A DNA stretch of 64,000 nucleotides from Brassica napus (Eukaryota; Streptophyta; Magnoliopsida; Brassicales; Brassicaceae): positions 30,480,137 to 30,544,136 of the forward strand of contig NC_063450.1 in assembly GCF_020379485.1 (NCBI RefSeq), in the 5' to 3' direction. Below the pieces are notes generated by a model. That model saw only the letters and a program-made list of their open reading frames with translations. It was not told where the DNA came from and did not search any database. Below, in pieces: positions 50,147 to 62,400 of this stretch; position 1 is the stretch's first letter; each line of letters starts with the position of its first letter. The translations under genes were made by a program, and so were the position numbers.

Positions 50147-50368
50147 TATGGCTTTTAGACAAACGGCAGACGTTCATATGGTGATTTTCCTTCCTCGAGA
50201 AGAGAAGAAATCTATTGATATAACCATTCCGTCTAGACAAAAAGATCAAAATAATACAAAGAAAAATGTTTTCCGTTGAGATCTTGAAAACACTAAATTT
50301 TTAGATAATGTTTTAATTTATCTTTTTTAACATCTGGGAAACATAACACAAGGTTAGGAGATATAAAA

Positions 50369-50472
50369 ACAGGACCATAGCCTAAGAAAAATAAAACAAA
50401 AAAGTACGACAATGATAATAACAGGACCATAGCCTAAGAAAAATAAAACAAAAAAGTACGACAATGATAATA
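50369..50472. repeat. Perfect 52-bp tandem duplication
   Basis: Positions 50369-50420 and 50421-50472 are identical over all 52 bases (begins ACAGGACCATAGCCTAAG, ends GACAATGATAATA). No differences are visible, so it is either very young or an assembly artefact. Confidence 0.97.
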
Positions 50473-51273
50473 AATATCCTAAGAGAAAGATCGATTAGTG
50501 GTCTTCGTTTGACTCTTTAGCATAAGCCTCTCATGTAACCAAGCCGGCCTCACATAGCTATATAAGACTGAAAACATCGATCCCTCAGTGCACTCTTCGC
50601 TATGTCTCTAGCAAGCTGATTACACTTTACTTTATCCAACTTAGATTGAATTGAGTTGAGTTTTGATAAAAAAAAAGATTGAATTGAGTTAAAGTTTTTG
50701 TGTAATATCATTATCTGTTCCAGAAGGCATCTATATCTTAGGCAATGCATCAGATTAGAGATTGCCTCCATCAACTCATGGTGGTCCGAAGCAATTACTA
50801 AGTCCGAGAATTGTAAGTCTTTGACACTTTGCAATACCCAAATAATAGCTCGAAGCTCTGCAATCAACCTGTTCTGGGAACAACTAAAGGCTTCCCGAAC
50901 ATGAAAGCGTACATTCCCAACGTGGCCCCTTCAACGCCAGGCCGCACAACAATGCAAGTTTCCATTCCTCCAGTTTGTGTGCATATTACACTTTAGAGAT
51001 CCCATAACCAGAGGTGTCTAGTGTTCCTTCAATTATGAGTTCCATGCCTAATAGCTGATCCATCAGTGCTCTATTCACTTTATACCAAAGCATAGCATCC
51101 TCCTTTTCTGATTTTACTGTTTCTTGATGCACTGATACGCTTGATCTCTGCTGGTGGAAAAAAATTCTTCTAAACGATCCACTTTCCATTGAGCATCATT
51201 ATCAATGAGGAAATCAACCTTGAGATTGACATCAAAAGGTGATTTGTTTACACACTGGTATACGAGGATGTGA

Positions 51274-53224
51274 TGTAATGACCCACCTCCACTATCCCCA
51301 CTATCTCCACCATCTCCACCATCCCCACCATTCCCACCATCTCCACCATCCCCAACTTCTTTAAAGAGAAAGAGAGAGAGGGAGAGAGAGAGAGAGAGAA
51401 AGAGAGAGAAAGCTCACCTGAGCTCGTCGCCGGAGCAACCGTGTGCCGTGATCACGTTCAGCTTGCCACCACCGATAAACGCCCTAGGTAACCGCCGAAA
51501 ACCGCATTTCTTAAGCTCATTTTCGTTTCCGTTTAGTAAATCACCCATAACTTCCTAACCATTGATCATCTCGTACATCCAAGGCCATCATCGTGTTCCT
51601 CTCGTCGAGACGAAGCCGTAGACACCAACCACGCCTCAAACGGAGCCCGGACGAAGCCGCACGCGCCTCCCGAAGATTCGCCTCGGCGCGCGCGTGAAAC
51701 ACACGCACCACCGCCTTCCGCCGGAGCCACCGCGAGTTCCGGCCACGCGCCGCCGTCTCCGACCAACGTTCGCCGGAGCTGCCGTGACCGACCACCGTCC
51801 ATCCGCCGCCGAGAAGCCGCCGCCGTGTCGCCGCCTCGCCGCCGCGTCGCCGCCTCGCCGCCGTCGCCGCCGTGTCGCCGCCTCGCCGCCGCGTCGCCGC
51901 CTCGCCGCCGTCGCCGCCGTGTCGCCGCCTCGCCGCCGCGTCGCCGCCTCGCCGCCGTCGCCGCCGTTGATTTTCCGGTAAGCCGCCGGGGACCGACACC
52001 GGTGACTCGCCGGTGACTCGCCAACTCGGCCGAGTCAACCCGGTGAGTCAACTCGGTGACTCGGTCAACCTGTGGTTTGACCGGTTTAAATCGATTTCGA
52101 TTCGGTTAGGTTAAACCGGTCGGATAAAATCAATTGGAAATCGGTTAGGGAAAACCGGATTAATTAATTAATTAATTAATTAATTAATTAAATAATTAAT
52201 CTTTGACCAGCGGGTTGACTTTTCCGTAAATACCCGTTTTAAAACCGTTCGAAAGGCGTTCTGACTCGAAATTTCGATCTGATTTCAGATTTGGAGTCCA
52301 TTTGAGCAGCTGGAGTTCATAGATATCTCTTATTATTGCTAAGGTGAGGGTCTATTCCCGAACTCCTCTTATTCGGCTTAGGACCTCGAATAAGTATAAT
52401 TTATTTTTAATGTGTGAAATCGAGTCTGTCATTGCTTGTTTAGTTTTAGGTTCTTTGCATAAACCGGAACTAGGGGGTTAGAGGATTCAACATTGATTGT
52501 TTCACTTAATGTAAATTCTTAGCTAGGATTGTTTCTGTTTGGAGACGGATACAGAGTTGGACTGCTGTATGCCGGATTGTATGGAGGTCACGGCCAACTT
52601 TAGTCGACCGGTTGAGCTGTAGACTGGAAGTGTCGATAAATCTTCTACGGGCGTGTGTTACCAAGCACTTTTTCGGTGTGTGTATGAACCGAGCACCTTT
52701 TCGGTAGTGTTTTGGCCTGTTAGTGGGCGGCGAGTGCGCACCTCGCTAGGACCATTGTTTGTTGCTTGAGTACTTTAGGTACTGTGTTTGACATGCATTA
52801 GAATTAAATTATATTTATTTGGAGTGCTATGTCCGGGTCCATGGACTTCGGGGTAGCATCACATACCTCGCTGAGCGATTCCCCTGTCGCTCACCCCTCA
52901 TTCTTTCCCCTTTTAGGTGAGACCAATGAGCAGGAGTGATTATCGGACCGGTGCTATTGGGCTTTTGGGCTTCTATCGCTTTTACCGCTTTTATCTTTAT
53001 CGGGCCTTTAGGCCTTTGGACTTTTATCGTCTATGTTATTCCTATTTCAGACTTTCGGTTTATATCGTATTTTATATTTCGGATGTTATCGATGATGGGC
53101 TTTTAGGCCTTTTGTTATCGTATTGACTTTTATATTATATGAAGATTATTATTATTTGAGTTGTATTATTATTTTATTTCCGCTTTTATCAATTTATTAT
53201 ATTTTGAAAGTGGCGGGTGTTACA
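51274..53224. mobile_element. Solo LTR, 1,951 bp, with TGTGA target duplication
   Basis: The element begins TGTAATGACCCACC and ends GGCGGGTGTTACA. The ends are inverted (TGTAA/TTACA) and TGTGA flanks it at 51269-51273 and 53225-53229. No gag or pol lies inside. Long LTRs with TGTAA...TTACA ends suit a Gypsy (Tekay/Retand-like) family. It contains a (CCACCATCTC)n run (51286-51355), a GA run (51366-51412), a GC-rich block (about 51420-52050) with 57-bp minisatellite, (TTAA)n near 52160-52195 and pyrimidine-rich text near 52960-53110. It splits a LINE. Confidence 0.88.
51815..51966. repeat. GC-rich minisatellite in the solo LTR
   Basis: GCCGCC(G/T)CGTCGCCGCCTC repeats in a higher-order unit of about 57 bases, close to two and a half times. 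The block is nearly free of A and keeps several frames open on both strands (Arg/Ala/Pro/Ser-rich), which are artefacts of the repeat and not genes. Confidence 0.9.
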
Positions 53225-53500
53225 TGTGAGTCCATAATTCAGCTGTATGTCCATACGTAGGTCGATGTCCCACTACCAATCAACTTGATGAGTCTAGAAG
53301 AGAGCAGATCTCTGCCGAATAAGATGCTCCTCTAAGCATAAGATGGCCGAAAACCTTTTCCCCAATAAAAGAATGTCAAGTTTGCAAAGTGTCTTCCTTT
53401 GAATACATGAGCAAGGAGACTGTCAGGCTCATTTAAAATCCTCCATGCTTGCTTTGCACGTAAGGCTTGGTTGAAATCTTTTATAACTCTAACAAGCTAA

Positions 53501-55080
53501 TACTTTTGAGACCTGGAGGAGGAGCATAGTAAGCATCTTCTTAGTTTCTTCCAACAAATAAAACAAACCAGAATCACTATCACAATAAAAACGAATCCTC
53601 CGATAGTTTTCCCAGCCACCAATCATGTTGATAACTCATAAGATGGAGTTCGAGGAGATCCTCTTACGCCGCCCCTTAAGAGATTCGGCGGTGGACCTGA
53701 GACTGAAGGTAAAGGCTTTCGAGTAGGGATCCAGGAGGAGTAATAGCTGCAGGAGGAGAGGGCTGAGGAGCAGGAGGAGGAGGACATGTGAGATTAGTGG
53801 TCGGCTGCTGAGGAAGAGTGTAGAGAAAAAATGTGTTTTTTTTAATTGCTGAGAAGAAGAAAGGTATAATTGGAATCTTATGTTCTCATTTGCATTGAAG
53901 AAATGAACAAAGTATCTCAGTAGCAAAATGTGTCTTATTGTGATATTATAAAGATGAAAAGTGACCTCAGACGTAATTGTAAATTCAAGTCGTAAATAAA
54001 ATTAGAAGCTTCGCCTTAGAATGAGGAAGGGAAAATAAGAATTCTCGGGGCTGCAACGACGGTGACAAAACATTGTTTCTCCGTTGAATTTTTTACATCA
54101 AGAGGCACTTTATCACTTTTCAATTACATCCAAGACCTGCACTTGCAAGACACTTTCTTATAGTACCTACAGAGAGAATTGACAGATTTACCCTTAAAGA
54201 GAAGAAAAAGAAGTCTTTCTTAGGTTAGAGGAAATAGAAAGTGTGTTTTTTTATTATTATTTAGTTCACTTCTTAATAATTTGTTTTTGTTTATTTTTAA
54301 ATGAAAAATACATATAACAATTTTTGTTGATATAATAAATTATATATTTTTATTCTCTATGATTTGATATCCACTTTGATATGTTTTTTTGTTACATTTT
54401 AAAATTTATACTTGTACATGTATCCAATGATTGTGTTATGGATGAGTGATATGTGGATGTTTGAAAGAAGTAAATGATTACATGTAGAATATAAGCATAG
54501 AGGGCACATGTGGATGGGTGTGGAAAGATAAGCGTGGATAGGTAAACATGGACGGCTATTTGTGGACGAGTAAAATTATGATTAAAATTCAAAATTCAGT
54601 ATACATATCTCATGGTGGAGGACTGTGACGAGCTCGAACCACCGCATCTTCACCGAGCTCATCCACGAAGATGTTGAGCTCGAAATCCATGGCGTGACTC
54701 ACCGGGAAGAGGAGTTGATTCGTTTTGACCGGGGGTTTAAGAGGAGGAGCTGGCTCGTTTTAACTTTTTGGTTTGTTTAGCTTTGTTTTCATCACTCAAG
54801 CTTTTTTTTCCATGGACATGTACGTGGCCGTCATTGGTTTGAAATTATTAATTTGTTCATCCTTGAGATTGTAGACACATTGGCATCCATATTGATATCT
54901 TGTGTATTTACATAGTTTCAGCAATCATTTTAGTTCTCAATTTGTCCATTTAGATGCATTTAGAGTAGATTTAGGTGCATTGCATATACATTTGTCTCTA
55001 TTAGGTGATGGAGATGCTATTTGGTGAGTTTGGAACCTTTGGAGATGATTTAGAGACAAGAAAGGTGATTTTGGTTCATA
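53501..55080. other. Mixed intergenic DNA with one Pro/Leu-rich frame
   Basis: At 53636-53926 (minus) an overlapping pair of frames reads either Leu-rich or TCPPPPAPQPSPPAAITPPG, like a piece of a proline-rich cell-wall-type protein, but no start or second exon is evident. The remainder is AT-rich. 54610-54770 is GC-richer without a clear frame. Confidence 0.25.
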
Positions 55081-55084
55081 AGAT

Positions 55085-56245
55085 GAGTTCCCAACTGTCC
55101 CAGCGGCCAAATGCAGCGGCCAAGACAAGCCGCTGGAGAAATCCACTACTCCTTGCCCGATATCTGGAAGATGCAGCGGCCAAACGACAAGAAACATGCC
55201 GCTGGAGTGTGCAGCGGCCTTCTGCAGCGGCCAAATGACATGTCAAAAACCAGCTACGACACTTAGAAAAATCTGCACTTCTGTTTTTACCAACTTTTTA
55301 CCCAAATTATCTTGGGTCAACCCTTGCTTGTTGGGTCGACCCAGCTCGTTTTTAGGCCACTATAAATACTTTTTAGACCTTATCTTAGGACTTATCTTGT
55401 TTTTTATCTAATCAAAAAGCCACTTTTGGGTGAAAGATCTAATCTTGATCATAATTTCTTATCTTTGCTTCATTACTTTGACCATTAATCATGTTTAGAT
55501 TTGGATCAACTAATGATCTAGTGTCTACCATGATTATGAGTGAGTAGTCATCTTTGGATTCATGGGTTAGGATGATTTAGGATGATTAAGTGATGATCTA
55601 GAATGTTTAGAGTAGATTAATGTGTTTCCTTGCTTGATTGAGTGATCTTAATGCTAAGCTTAAGTTGGCCATTCTGGTTTAGAACTCTAGACATTTCATT
55701 GCGGGTGTTCGATGAAATGTCTGAGCCAACTCATCAAGCTCTTAGCTTACCCTACCAAAGGGATTTGATGTTAAGGGAGTTAGGAAAGTTGAATGATCTA
55801 TCCTTAATGATTGCTTGATTGACACAAACCAAATGAATTTGATGTTTGATCATGAGAGTAAATGAGTTTTTATCTTGAAAGAGAACTTGCTTAGAATTGA
55901 TATCTAGACTTAGGGGAATGTGTTGATTGAAACCTTTCCATTTTAGATTTAATCTTAGTCATCTGAAATCAAAATCCTATGCGCATGATTCCTCCTTATT
56001 CCAATTGATTGAAAGTTGATGTTTAGTTGCTTTAGAAACCTGTTAGATTGATTGAAACCACTCATCTTATTGATTGCATTTAGCTTAATTGAAAACCTGA
56101 ATTCTCTTTGACTCAAAACTCTTAGAAATGGATTGACATCTTAATTACTATGATGATTTGATTATTGGACCCTTGAAAAGTCTATTTCACATATTGTAGT
56201 CTTTCAATATGTTACTTTTTTTGTTATCTATGTTTAGTGTTTGTG
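55085..56245 (+). mobile_element. Athila-like Gypsy LTR fragment
   Basis: A stretch with repeated GCAGCGGCC motifs (55100-55235) is followed by TGACATGTCAAAAACC, a TATA box (CACTATAAATACTTTTTAG, near 55360) and a long T/GAT-rich region with TTAGGATGATTTAGG phrases. This order resembles the LTR of Athila-type elements in crucifers. I could not find the exact TG...CA ends or a second LTR. Confidence 0.4.
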
Positions 56246-56270
56246 AACAATTTTGTTCTTAATAACATTT

Positions 56271-56315
56271 GATGCGTGGACGGACGATGCGTGGACGGGT
56301 GATGCGTGGACGGAT
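56271..56315. repeat. Three copies of a 15-bp unit
   Basis: GATGCGTGGACGGAN occurs three times head to tail (last bases differ: AC, GT, AT). A 73-codon open frame spans it and continues into text I do not recognise (ASSKIAELKDTTLTTMFICG). Confidence 0.9.
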
Positions 56316-56319
56316 CGGG

Positions 56320-57105
56320 ATAAATGTAAAGATTCCAGAAACTTCTTCAAAGCAAGCTCCAAAATAGCTGAGCTTAAGGATACAACCCTAACAACAATGT
56401 TTATCTGTGGACTGGGACTAGAAAATTTTGATTATGTTGTGGATATAGACGCTAACATATCCACAAACAAATAACAAGAGAGATCTCTTAAATTTGTGGA
56501 TAGAGAATTGAATCTTAATGTGGTGGATAGAGCAAATTGTCTATTGCTGGCCTATAACAAAGTGTCTCACATGTAAAAAGTGGCTATAAATATGAGAAAA
56601 AGTCAAAAAGTGACCTAGAGAGTAATCAAATCTTCTCCGTTTCAAAGACAAGAAGTGTGTGCAATTGATCTTTGACTTGAACAACACGCCTATCCATAGA
56701 CTCGGGGTTTCAAAACTTGCAAACATCAAAACTGATAAAATTGATTCGAGAGTTTTCTAGCTTTGGGAGCAAACAAAGCTCTGTTTTCACAGCGATCCGA
56801 AAGGGAGTTGTTTAATTATACCCAATAGTTTTTTTAGGGTTTCCATTTAAAAAGACAAAAGCAACAAGACACCTAACTATCTGCATTCCATGACAACACC
56901 AAATCTATATAATGCATTAGATCCCATCAAAGAGACCGCAGCAGCAAGTACTAATCAAGCGTGTGTTTGGAGAAGCTGAGAACCCGATCACTCCTGCAAA
57001 AACAGCAAAAAAGAGAAGAATCAACCTTTATGTTAACAATAAAAACAGATCTTTGATGAGATGGTTTTGTTATTCAAAGAATATTTCCTCCTACAAACTA
57101 GGCTC
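56320..57105. other. Region upstream of EFG1 3' end, unassigned
   Basis: An open frame to 56474 has no recognised domain. The rest is non-coding and probably includes the 3' UTR of the EFG1-like gene. Confidence 0.3.
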
Positions 57106-59044
57106 TCATAAACTGACCTGTTGCTTCTTCTTCTTTGGCCGCCTCTTCCTCTTGGGTTTATGAGCATCAGAATTGGAGCTCAAGTTGCTACTCTGACTGC
57201 TATATGAAGTTGCAGCAGCATCCCTAGCATTATATGAAGTTGAGGCAGCAGCCCTGGCACCATATGAAGTTGCGGTAGCAGCCCTGGCATTATATGAAGT
57301 TGCGGGAGCAGCCCTGGCATTATATGAAGACTCACTTCTTCTGTTTGAAGTGTTTCTTGAGGATGATGGCATCTCATTCTTCTGCATAGACGAATTCTTC
57401 CTAGAATTTGAACCAAACCTTGCTTGTGGTGGTGGCATTAAAGCCCTAGCTGAGTTTTGTTTCTACAAGATTCCAAAAACATTCCAAATTAGTAAATCAG
57501 AGTATGTCACAGAAACCATAGCTTTGGTAATAAGTAGCATCCACATTCATAAGTCTCCCTTATTCTTCTACCATACAGCATCCACGAGGATTCAGATTTT
57601 TTAAAAACTAAATAATACAAAGAAAACTAATCATACCTGGTTCCTTTCATCACTAGACATGCCAGATGTTGGTCTACTGGAAGCAGCTTCCCTGAGAAAT
57701 TGCATATTATGGTCAGAAATTAGAAGAGTTGAAGTCTAAAAGAAAGTATTCTACTAGGCCTACTTTGTGCTTTTATCGGTCAATTCATCATCTGCGTCTG
57801 CTTCATCGTTTGAGCTCCCTTTATCAAAGAAATCATCATCACTAAGGTCCAGAAGACCATCATCTTCACTCCCTGTCTCTGTTTTTCCACAGCGGTAACA
57901 TCACAAGGTTAACATTTATCAGCTATACCTAATATTTCCAGGAAAAAGGAAACAAATAAGCTTCTCTGCATATCATGTTTACCTTCCAACTCTTTCCCAC
58001 TAGCAGCAGCAACAATAATATTGGCTTTGATCTGCTTCCGCATCTTACTTCTTTTCTCAACCACTTCTGAGTCCTCAGCACCAGTAAACAGAGATACATA
58101 CTTCTCATTTTTGGGGAAGAACTGCAATTGTACATACAAGTAAGTACACATTTTCAAACTAAGCTCTATAATTTATTACTAAAAGAAACTCATCAGAGAA
58201 TAACTAAATAAACCAGTGTGAAAAGGTGTTCAAAAAAAAAAAAAACCAGTGTGAAGAAGAAGTTGATTTACCCTAACATATTCAAGATCTTCCTTGAGTT
58301 TACTGAGTTGTTCAGCTATATCTGCATCTCCCACATGAGCAGATGAAGTACGTTGTAGCTTCTCAAGACGCCTAATGCTCCTTTCAATCTTTCTCCGCTC
58401 TAATTCAAGACAAATAAAGGTTGTAACTTTTGCAGGCACAACAGGAAGACAACAATTTAATGGCTCTTACCAAAGAACCTAATCTTTCTGTTCCTGAGGA
58501 ATATTTTACGTTCAACAGCAAGACGTGTATGGTCATCTTGCTGCTTCTTCAGATACTCCAACTTCTGTTTAAGAGTCTCTTTTACTTCAGCAGGCAAATC
58601 CTACAGACAATTGATCCACGTACTTAGTATCAATAACATTCCTTTCTCCATCACCACACACATGGCATGTTCATAGATGATTAAATTCTCTATAAGAATA
58701 CAACCCAAAAGGCCCAGAAACATAACTACAATAACCTTTAGCTCTACATCAAAAATACACACGCGAAGCTGATTGAATCGCCAAGTTACTGTATCATACT
58801 AGAAAAAGGCTCGAAATTTAACAGAAGTTCAACCACAAACCATAATTTGAGAAAACCCTTAAGCAGAGAGAGAGAGAAAGGAGCTGACTTTACGAAGAAA
58901 GCGTTCGACGGAACGCATCTGGTTCTTGAGAGAGACGATCTTAGGTTTCTTCTCCACGCGCAACCCTTTCGACCTTCGACTGCTGCTTCCCGCCGCTTGA
59001 TTCGGTTCTGAAACCCTTCTCTTGGCATAGCCTCCGTGCGCCAT
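57106..59044 (-). CDS. rRNA-processing protein EFG1-like
   Basis: Seven exons (59044-58889, 58600-58471, 58399-58272, 58121-57983, 57878-57764, 57691-57637, 57462-57106) join in phase to 359 residues. The EFG1 (DUF2361) core spans about residues 35-170: SLKNQMRSVERFLRKDLPAE, LKQKLEYLKKQQDDHTRLAV, ERRKIERSIRRLEKLQ and FFPKNEKYVSLFTGAEDSEV. It is a coiled-coil-rich nucleolar factor for 18S rRNA maturation in yeast. The plant C-terminus adds an acidic stretch (LLDLSDDDFFDKGSSNDEAD), four diverged copies of SYNARAA(P/T)AT and a Lys/Arg-rich end (KPKRKRRPKKKKQQ) that looks like a nuclear or nucleolar signal. It matches Arabidopsis At5g43720. Exon 1 uses an AAA|GTCAGC donor, weak but required by phase. 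A (CT)n tract lies in the leader near 59132-59153. Confidence 0.9.
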
Positions 59045-60117
59045 GGCCGCAACGATTTACGAAATATTTCAAGGCGAAAGAGTAAGTAAGGGACACACGA
59101 GGAGACGGACGCAAAATATTAGGGCTGCTGTTTTCTCTCTCTCTCTCTCTCTCTTTGTTCGGCGTTGGCGTCTTAGTCTCTTGAAGCGGAAGCCTTAAAC
59201 GCTGCGTTTTGTGCGATAAACCTGACCCGAAAACAGCTGGTGGCCGGGTCCTACATGTCACTCGCTGAATTAACTATTTTCAAGCTACCAGGGGATTGTT
59301 AGGAAATGGCAGCGGATGTCTTGGACAACTTTTTTTTTTTTTTTTTTAGAAAATTCGAAAAATGAGACACTTTTAAATTTTGTTTGTCACAATAAGATTT
59401 TTCATACTTTTAGTAATTTTGGACATGTTTTACCCTTCTTTAATGGAAAAAATAGTAAATTAAATTTTAAAAATGTAAAAAAATATGAAAACCGTTGGAA
59501 ACATAAGTATGACAATATATATGTTTAAACTTTTTTTTAAAAAAATTGGAATCATATTTTATTTTATCTTCTAGCTACAGTTAGAATACTCATTCTGGTA
59601 ATCTACCTAGTTTATATGTCCGATTCTAAGTTTTAAATATAGATATATCAAGGGTATATACCGTAAACTAACTTTTCTTGTGTATTCTAGCAAAGATAGA
59701 ATCGGTTACGTTATAATCAAGAAAGATGTCTTCGGTCTACCTACAGCTTGATAATGATATATAGCCACAACTCAATGATATAGGTTGGTTATATTATCTG
59801 ACATAACTTGTTATGCATTTTACCTTAAATGACGCCTACAGGAAGAATACATTTATCACCTACTATACGGTGTTCTGCTTAGGTAGTGTACATATTCTAG
59901 GCAAATCTTGAAAATATGGAAACTTCCATATTCGGTTAAAGAAGTTTCCTAAATCTAAACTAAATCTAAACTAAATCTACCCTAAATCTCTCAAAATATA
60001 TTTGAGAATATTTTTTCCAAGTTCTTCTCCTCCTCCTCCTCCCACGATCTTTTTCTCTTCGTTTGTGTTTCTCTCTTCTTCATCCACAAAGTCATCTCTT
60101 CTCTCTATCAATACAAC

Positions 60118-61294
60118 ATGGTTCTAATCTATGTTAAATATGGTGAATGGGTGTCTAGTTGCAGTGAAGAGTCGAGTTTCGTGGTAGACAAAGCAAGGCG
60201 TGGTCGAATGGTAACATTAGAAACTACTACTCCATTGGAGAAGCTCAAGAGGATCGTGTGTGAGGATTATGGGGTGGACCATAATGTTCTTAATACCGAG
60301 TTCAGATTGTGAATCAAAGAGGGAATCCTCCAATTATTATCACCAATGATTGGCAAGCATCTAATTTTGTGGCGTATGCAAAGAGGATTCATCTACTACT
60401 TTGTGTGTCACGTTCTCTGGTTTGGGTGTAAATCAAAAAGAACGAGTCAATATCGATTTGAATAAGGAGCCGTGTGATTCGAGTAATGTTGAGGATGAAG
60501 AAGTTCCTGAGATAAATCGAGCAGATTTTGTGAAGCCGTCAAAGGAGTCTTATGATAGAAGGAAGGATCATGTCGCTGCGGATGGTTCCGGTGATGTTGG
60601 GTTAAGGAGTGAAAACAATGAAGACAGTGAAAAAGATGGTCGAGCTTGGAGAGGAGATTTCGTTAAGAAGGATCAAATTTTCAGAAGTAAAGGGGTTCTG
60701 AAGGCCACAATGGAAATTTTGGCGATGAAGAATAATTTCGATTACACTGTTTTCAAATCCACGAGAAAATGGTGGTATATTCGATGTAAGGATGCATTGT
60801 GCAACTGGACTGTGTGTGCAGAAGGTATAGATGGGTCTACATATTTCATGATCAACCAGTGCGAGGGAAAACATTCATGTGCTCCTTCAAAGAAAAGGAA
60901 ATTCGGAAAAACAGCATCGGTAAGAACAATTGGGACTCTGATACAACATCGATTTGATGATGCAAACGATGGCCCAAAAGCAAATGACATCATTCAATTT
61001 ATGAGATTGGAGCATAGTTGTGAGATTACTTATTGGCACGCTTGGGAAGCTTGTGAGTTTGCTATTGCAGCTACTAGAGGTATACCAGATCGCAGTTATG
61101 CTAAAATACCAGCATATTTGCATATGATTAAAGAAGCTAATCCTGGTATGCATACTCACTATGAAACTAATGAGAAGAGAAGATTCATGTATATATTTAT
61201 GTCATTTGGGCAATCAGTTAGAGGATTCTACAAACTCCTTAAGAGAGATACGAGTATTGCACTCAAACCCGGTTACTGCGTGGAATTCTTGTAA
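60118..61294 (+). pseudogene. mudrA transposase, N-terminal half, frameshifted and truncated
   Basis: The frame starts MVLIYVKYGEWVSSCSEESS at 60118 and reaches EDYGVDHNVLNTEFRL before a TGA. The next expected segment (VNQRGNPPIIITNDWQASNF) is in another frame and a further shift near 60400 leads into a 297-codon frame. That frame holds an acidic linker, the MuDR DNA-binding (DBD_Tnp_Mut) region (KATMEILAMKNNFDYTVFKS, WWYIRCKDALCNWTVCAEG, with C-x4-C and later H-x-C ligands) and the start of the MULE core (MYIFMSFGQSVRGFYK). The DDE catalytic domain is missing because the sequence switches to antisense DUF1985 at about 61240. Confidence 0.75.
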
Positions 61295-61587
61295 TGAAAA
61301 TCGAAGTGGTCTCCTCGTAAAGACGAACCAAAGCTCGTGCAATTTGTAAGTCACCAGCTCCCTACACAAGAAGCTATGTACCACTCTCGCGGAGAACCTA
61401 AGACCATTCTTATGCAGCTTAAAAATCTGAGAAAAAACAGGATCTTTCTTCATAACTTCCAACTCCTTTGGCATCCACTCAGTGAACTTTCGCATAATGT
61501 AGTCAATCCTGCAGTTGTTATTGATCTGAGTCACTTGGGGCTCCTAGCCCTCCTTAAAAATCCTCTTTAGTAACTCCAGAGACATAT
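61214..61587 (-). pseudogene. DUF1985 gene, 5' fragment
   Basis: From an ATG at about 61587 the minus strand reads MSLELLKRIFKEG, a TAG stop, then EPQVTQINNNCRIDYIMRKF, VFSQIFKLHKNGLRFSARVV, ELWFVFTRRPLRFSLQEFHA and VTGFECN before running into antisense mudrA. The LRFSLQEF--VTGF-C motif is the DUF1985 signature. In MULEs this domain usually precedes a Ulp1-type cysteine protease, which is absent here. Confidence 0.7.
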
Positions 61588-61589
61588 CT

Positions 61590-62400
61590 AAAAGCGCAGA
61601 AAAACTTGTTAGTTCAACAGGTTAAAGTATCGATATCAAAACACAAATAATAAGAGCAAGACGAATGCTTTTTACATTTACATTCTCCTTATCCAAGAAT
61701 ATGTATTCCACCTAGTTCTAATTTCCGAAAGAACAACAATTTGTTCAATTGATCAATCAACAACAATCAATCTACCCATGGTCTATATTACAATCGGACA
61801 ACATCTACTCTACTTGAAAACATACACAATCGGACATCAACTAGTATAAGATTTCAAGAACCAAACTTCCCCCTTTCCAAAAACCTAAGTCGATATTTTA
61901 CAACTACAAATCTAAAACATTAACATGCAAACACTTAATCGTGATGTATAAGATGTTTAATCAACCCGTGAATCGAATTTACCTTAAGAAATATGAAAAA
62001 TCGATTTTTTAAAAATCTATGTAAAAGGGAAGAACAACTCGATTTCGTTTTAGATGAGAATCAATAGAAGTAATCGAATACCTTGTGTGAAGAACTGAGA
62101 CGAAAATGGAAGAACACTTCGTAATTCGATTTGACCCGTCCGACAAAGAGGAAGAACACTTAGATTTCGTTGTATCTTCAGTGAAATCGAAGAGGAGGAT
62201 GACGTAGACAAGATTCGAAACTACGGGTAGATGAAACTCCGACGAAGAGCAATGCTTCTCTCCGTTGAACCCTAAATCGCCATGGAAAGGGCTTTCTTCT
62301 ACGGCGGAGAAGAGAAGGAGAAAAAGAAACTAGGGTATCGGCCACCCCTTTTCCCTTTTTGTTTTTTTTTTAAGTTTTGTTATTTTTATTTAACTTTTAA
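61590..62400. other. 5' leader region of the DUF1985 gene within the MULE
   Basis: Non-coding. The 62090-62330 part is GC-richer and on the minus strand reads like a transcribed leader (TTTAGGGTTCAACGGAGAGAAG), followed by AT-rich subterminal sequence. Confidence 0.4.

Larger units (their letters stand above)
50535..53500 (-). pseudogene. LINE pol fragment, interrupted by a solo LTR
   Basis: On the minus strand the part at 53500-53225 reads NQALRAKQAWRILNEPDSLL then HVFKGRHFANLTFF...PSYAWRSILFGRDLLSSR, the conserved end of plant LINE reverse transcriptase. After the inserted LTR it resumes at 51273 (VYQCVNKSPFDVNLKVDFLI, DNDAQWKVDRLEEFF) and continues to an RNase H-like stretch at 50867-50550 (ELRAIIWVLQSVKDLQFSDL, VIASDHHELMEAIS). 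Stops and frameshifts are present. The zinc-binding part is poorly preserved. Confidence 0.75.

Noticed and set aside
51541..52051. Arg/Ala/Gly-rich frames of 161 to 165 codons
   Set aside because: They read through GCC/GTC minisatellite within a solo LTR, on overlapping frames of both strands.
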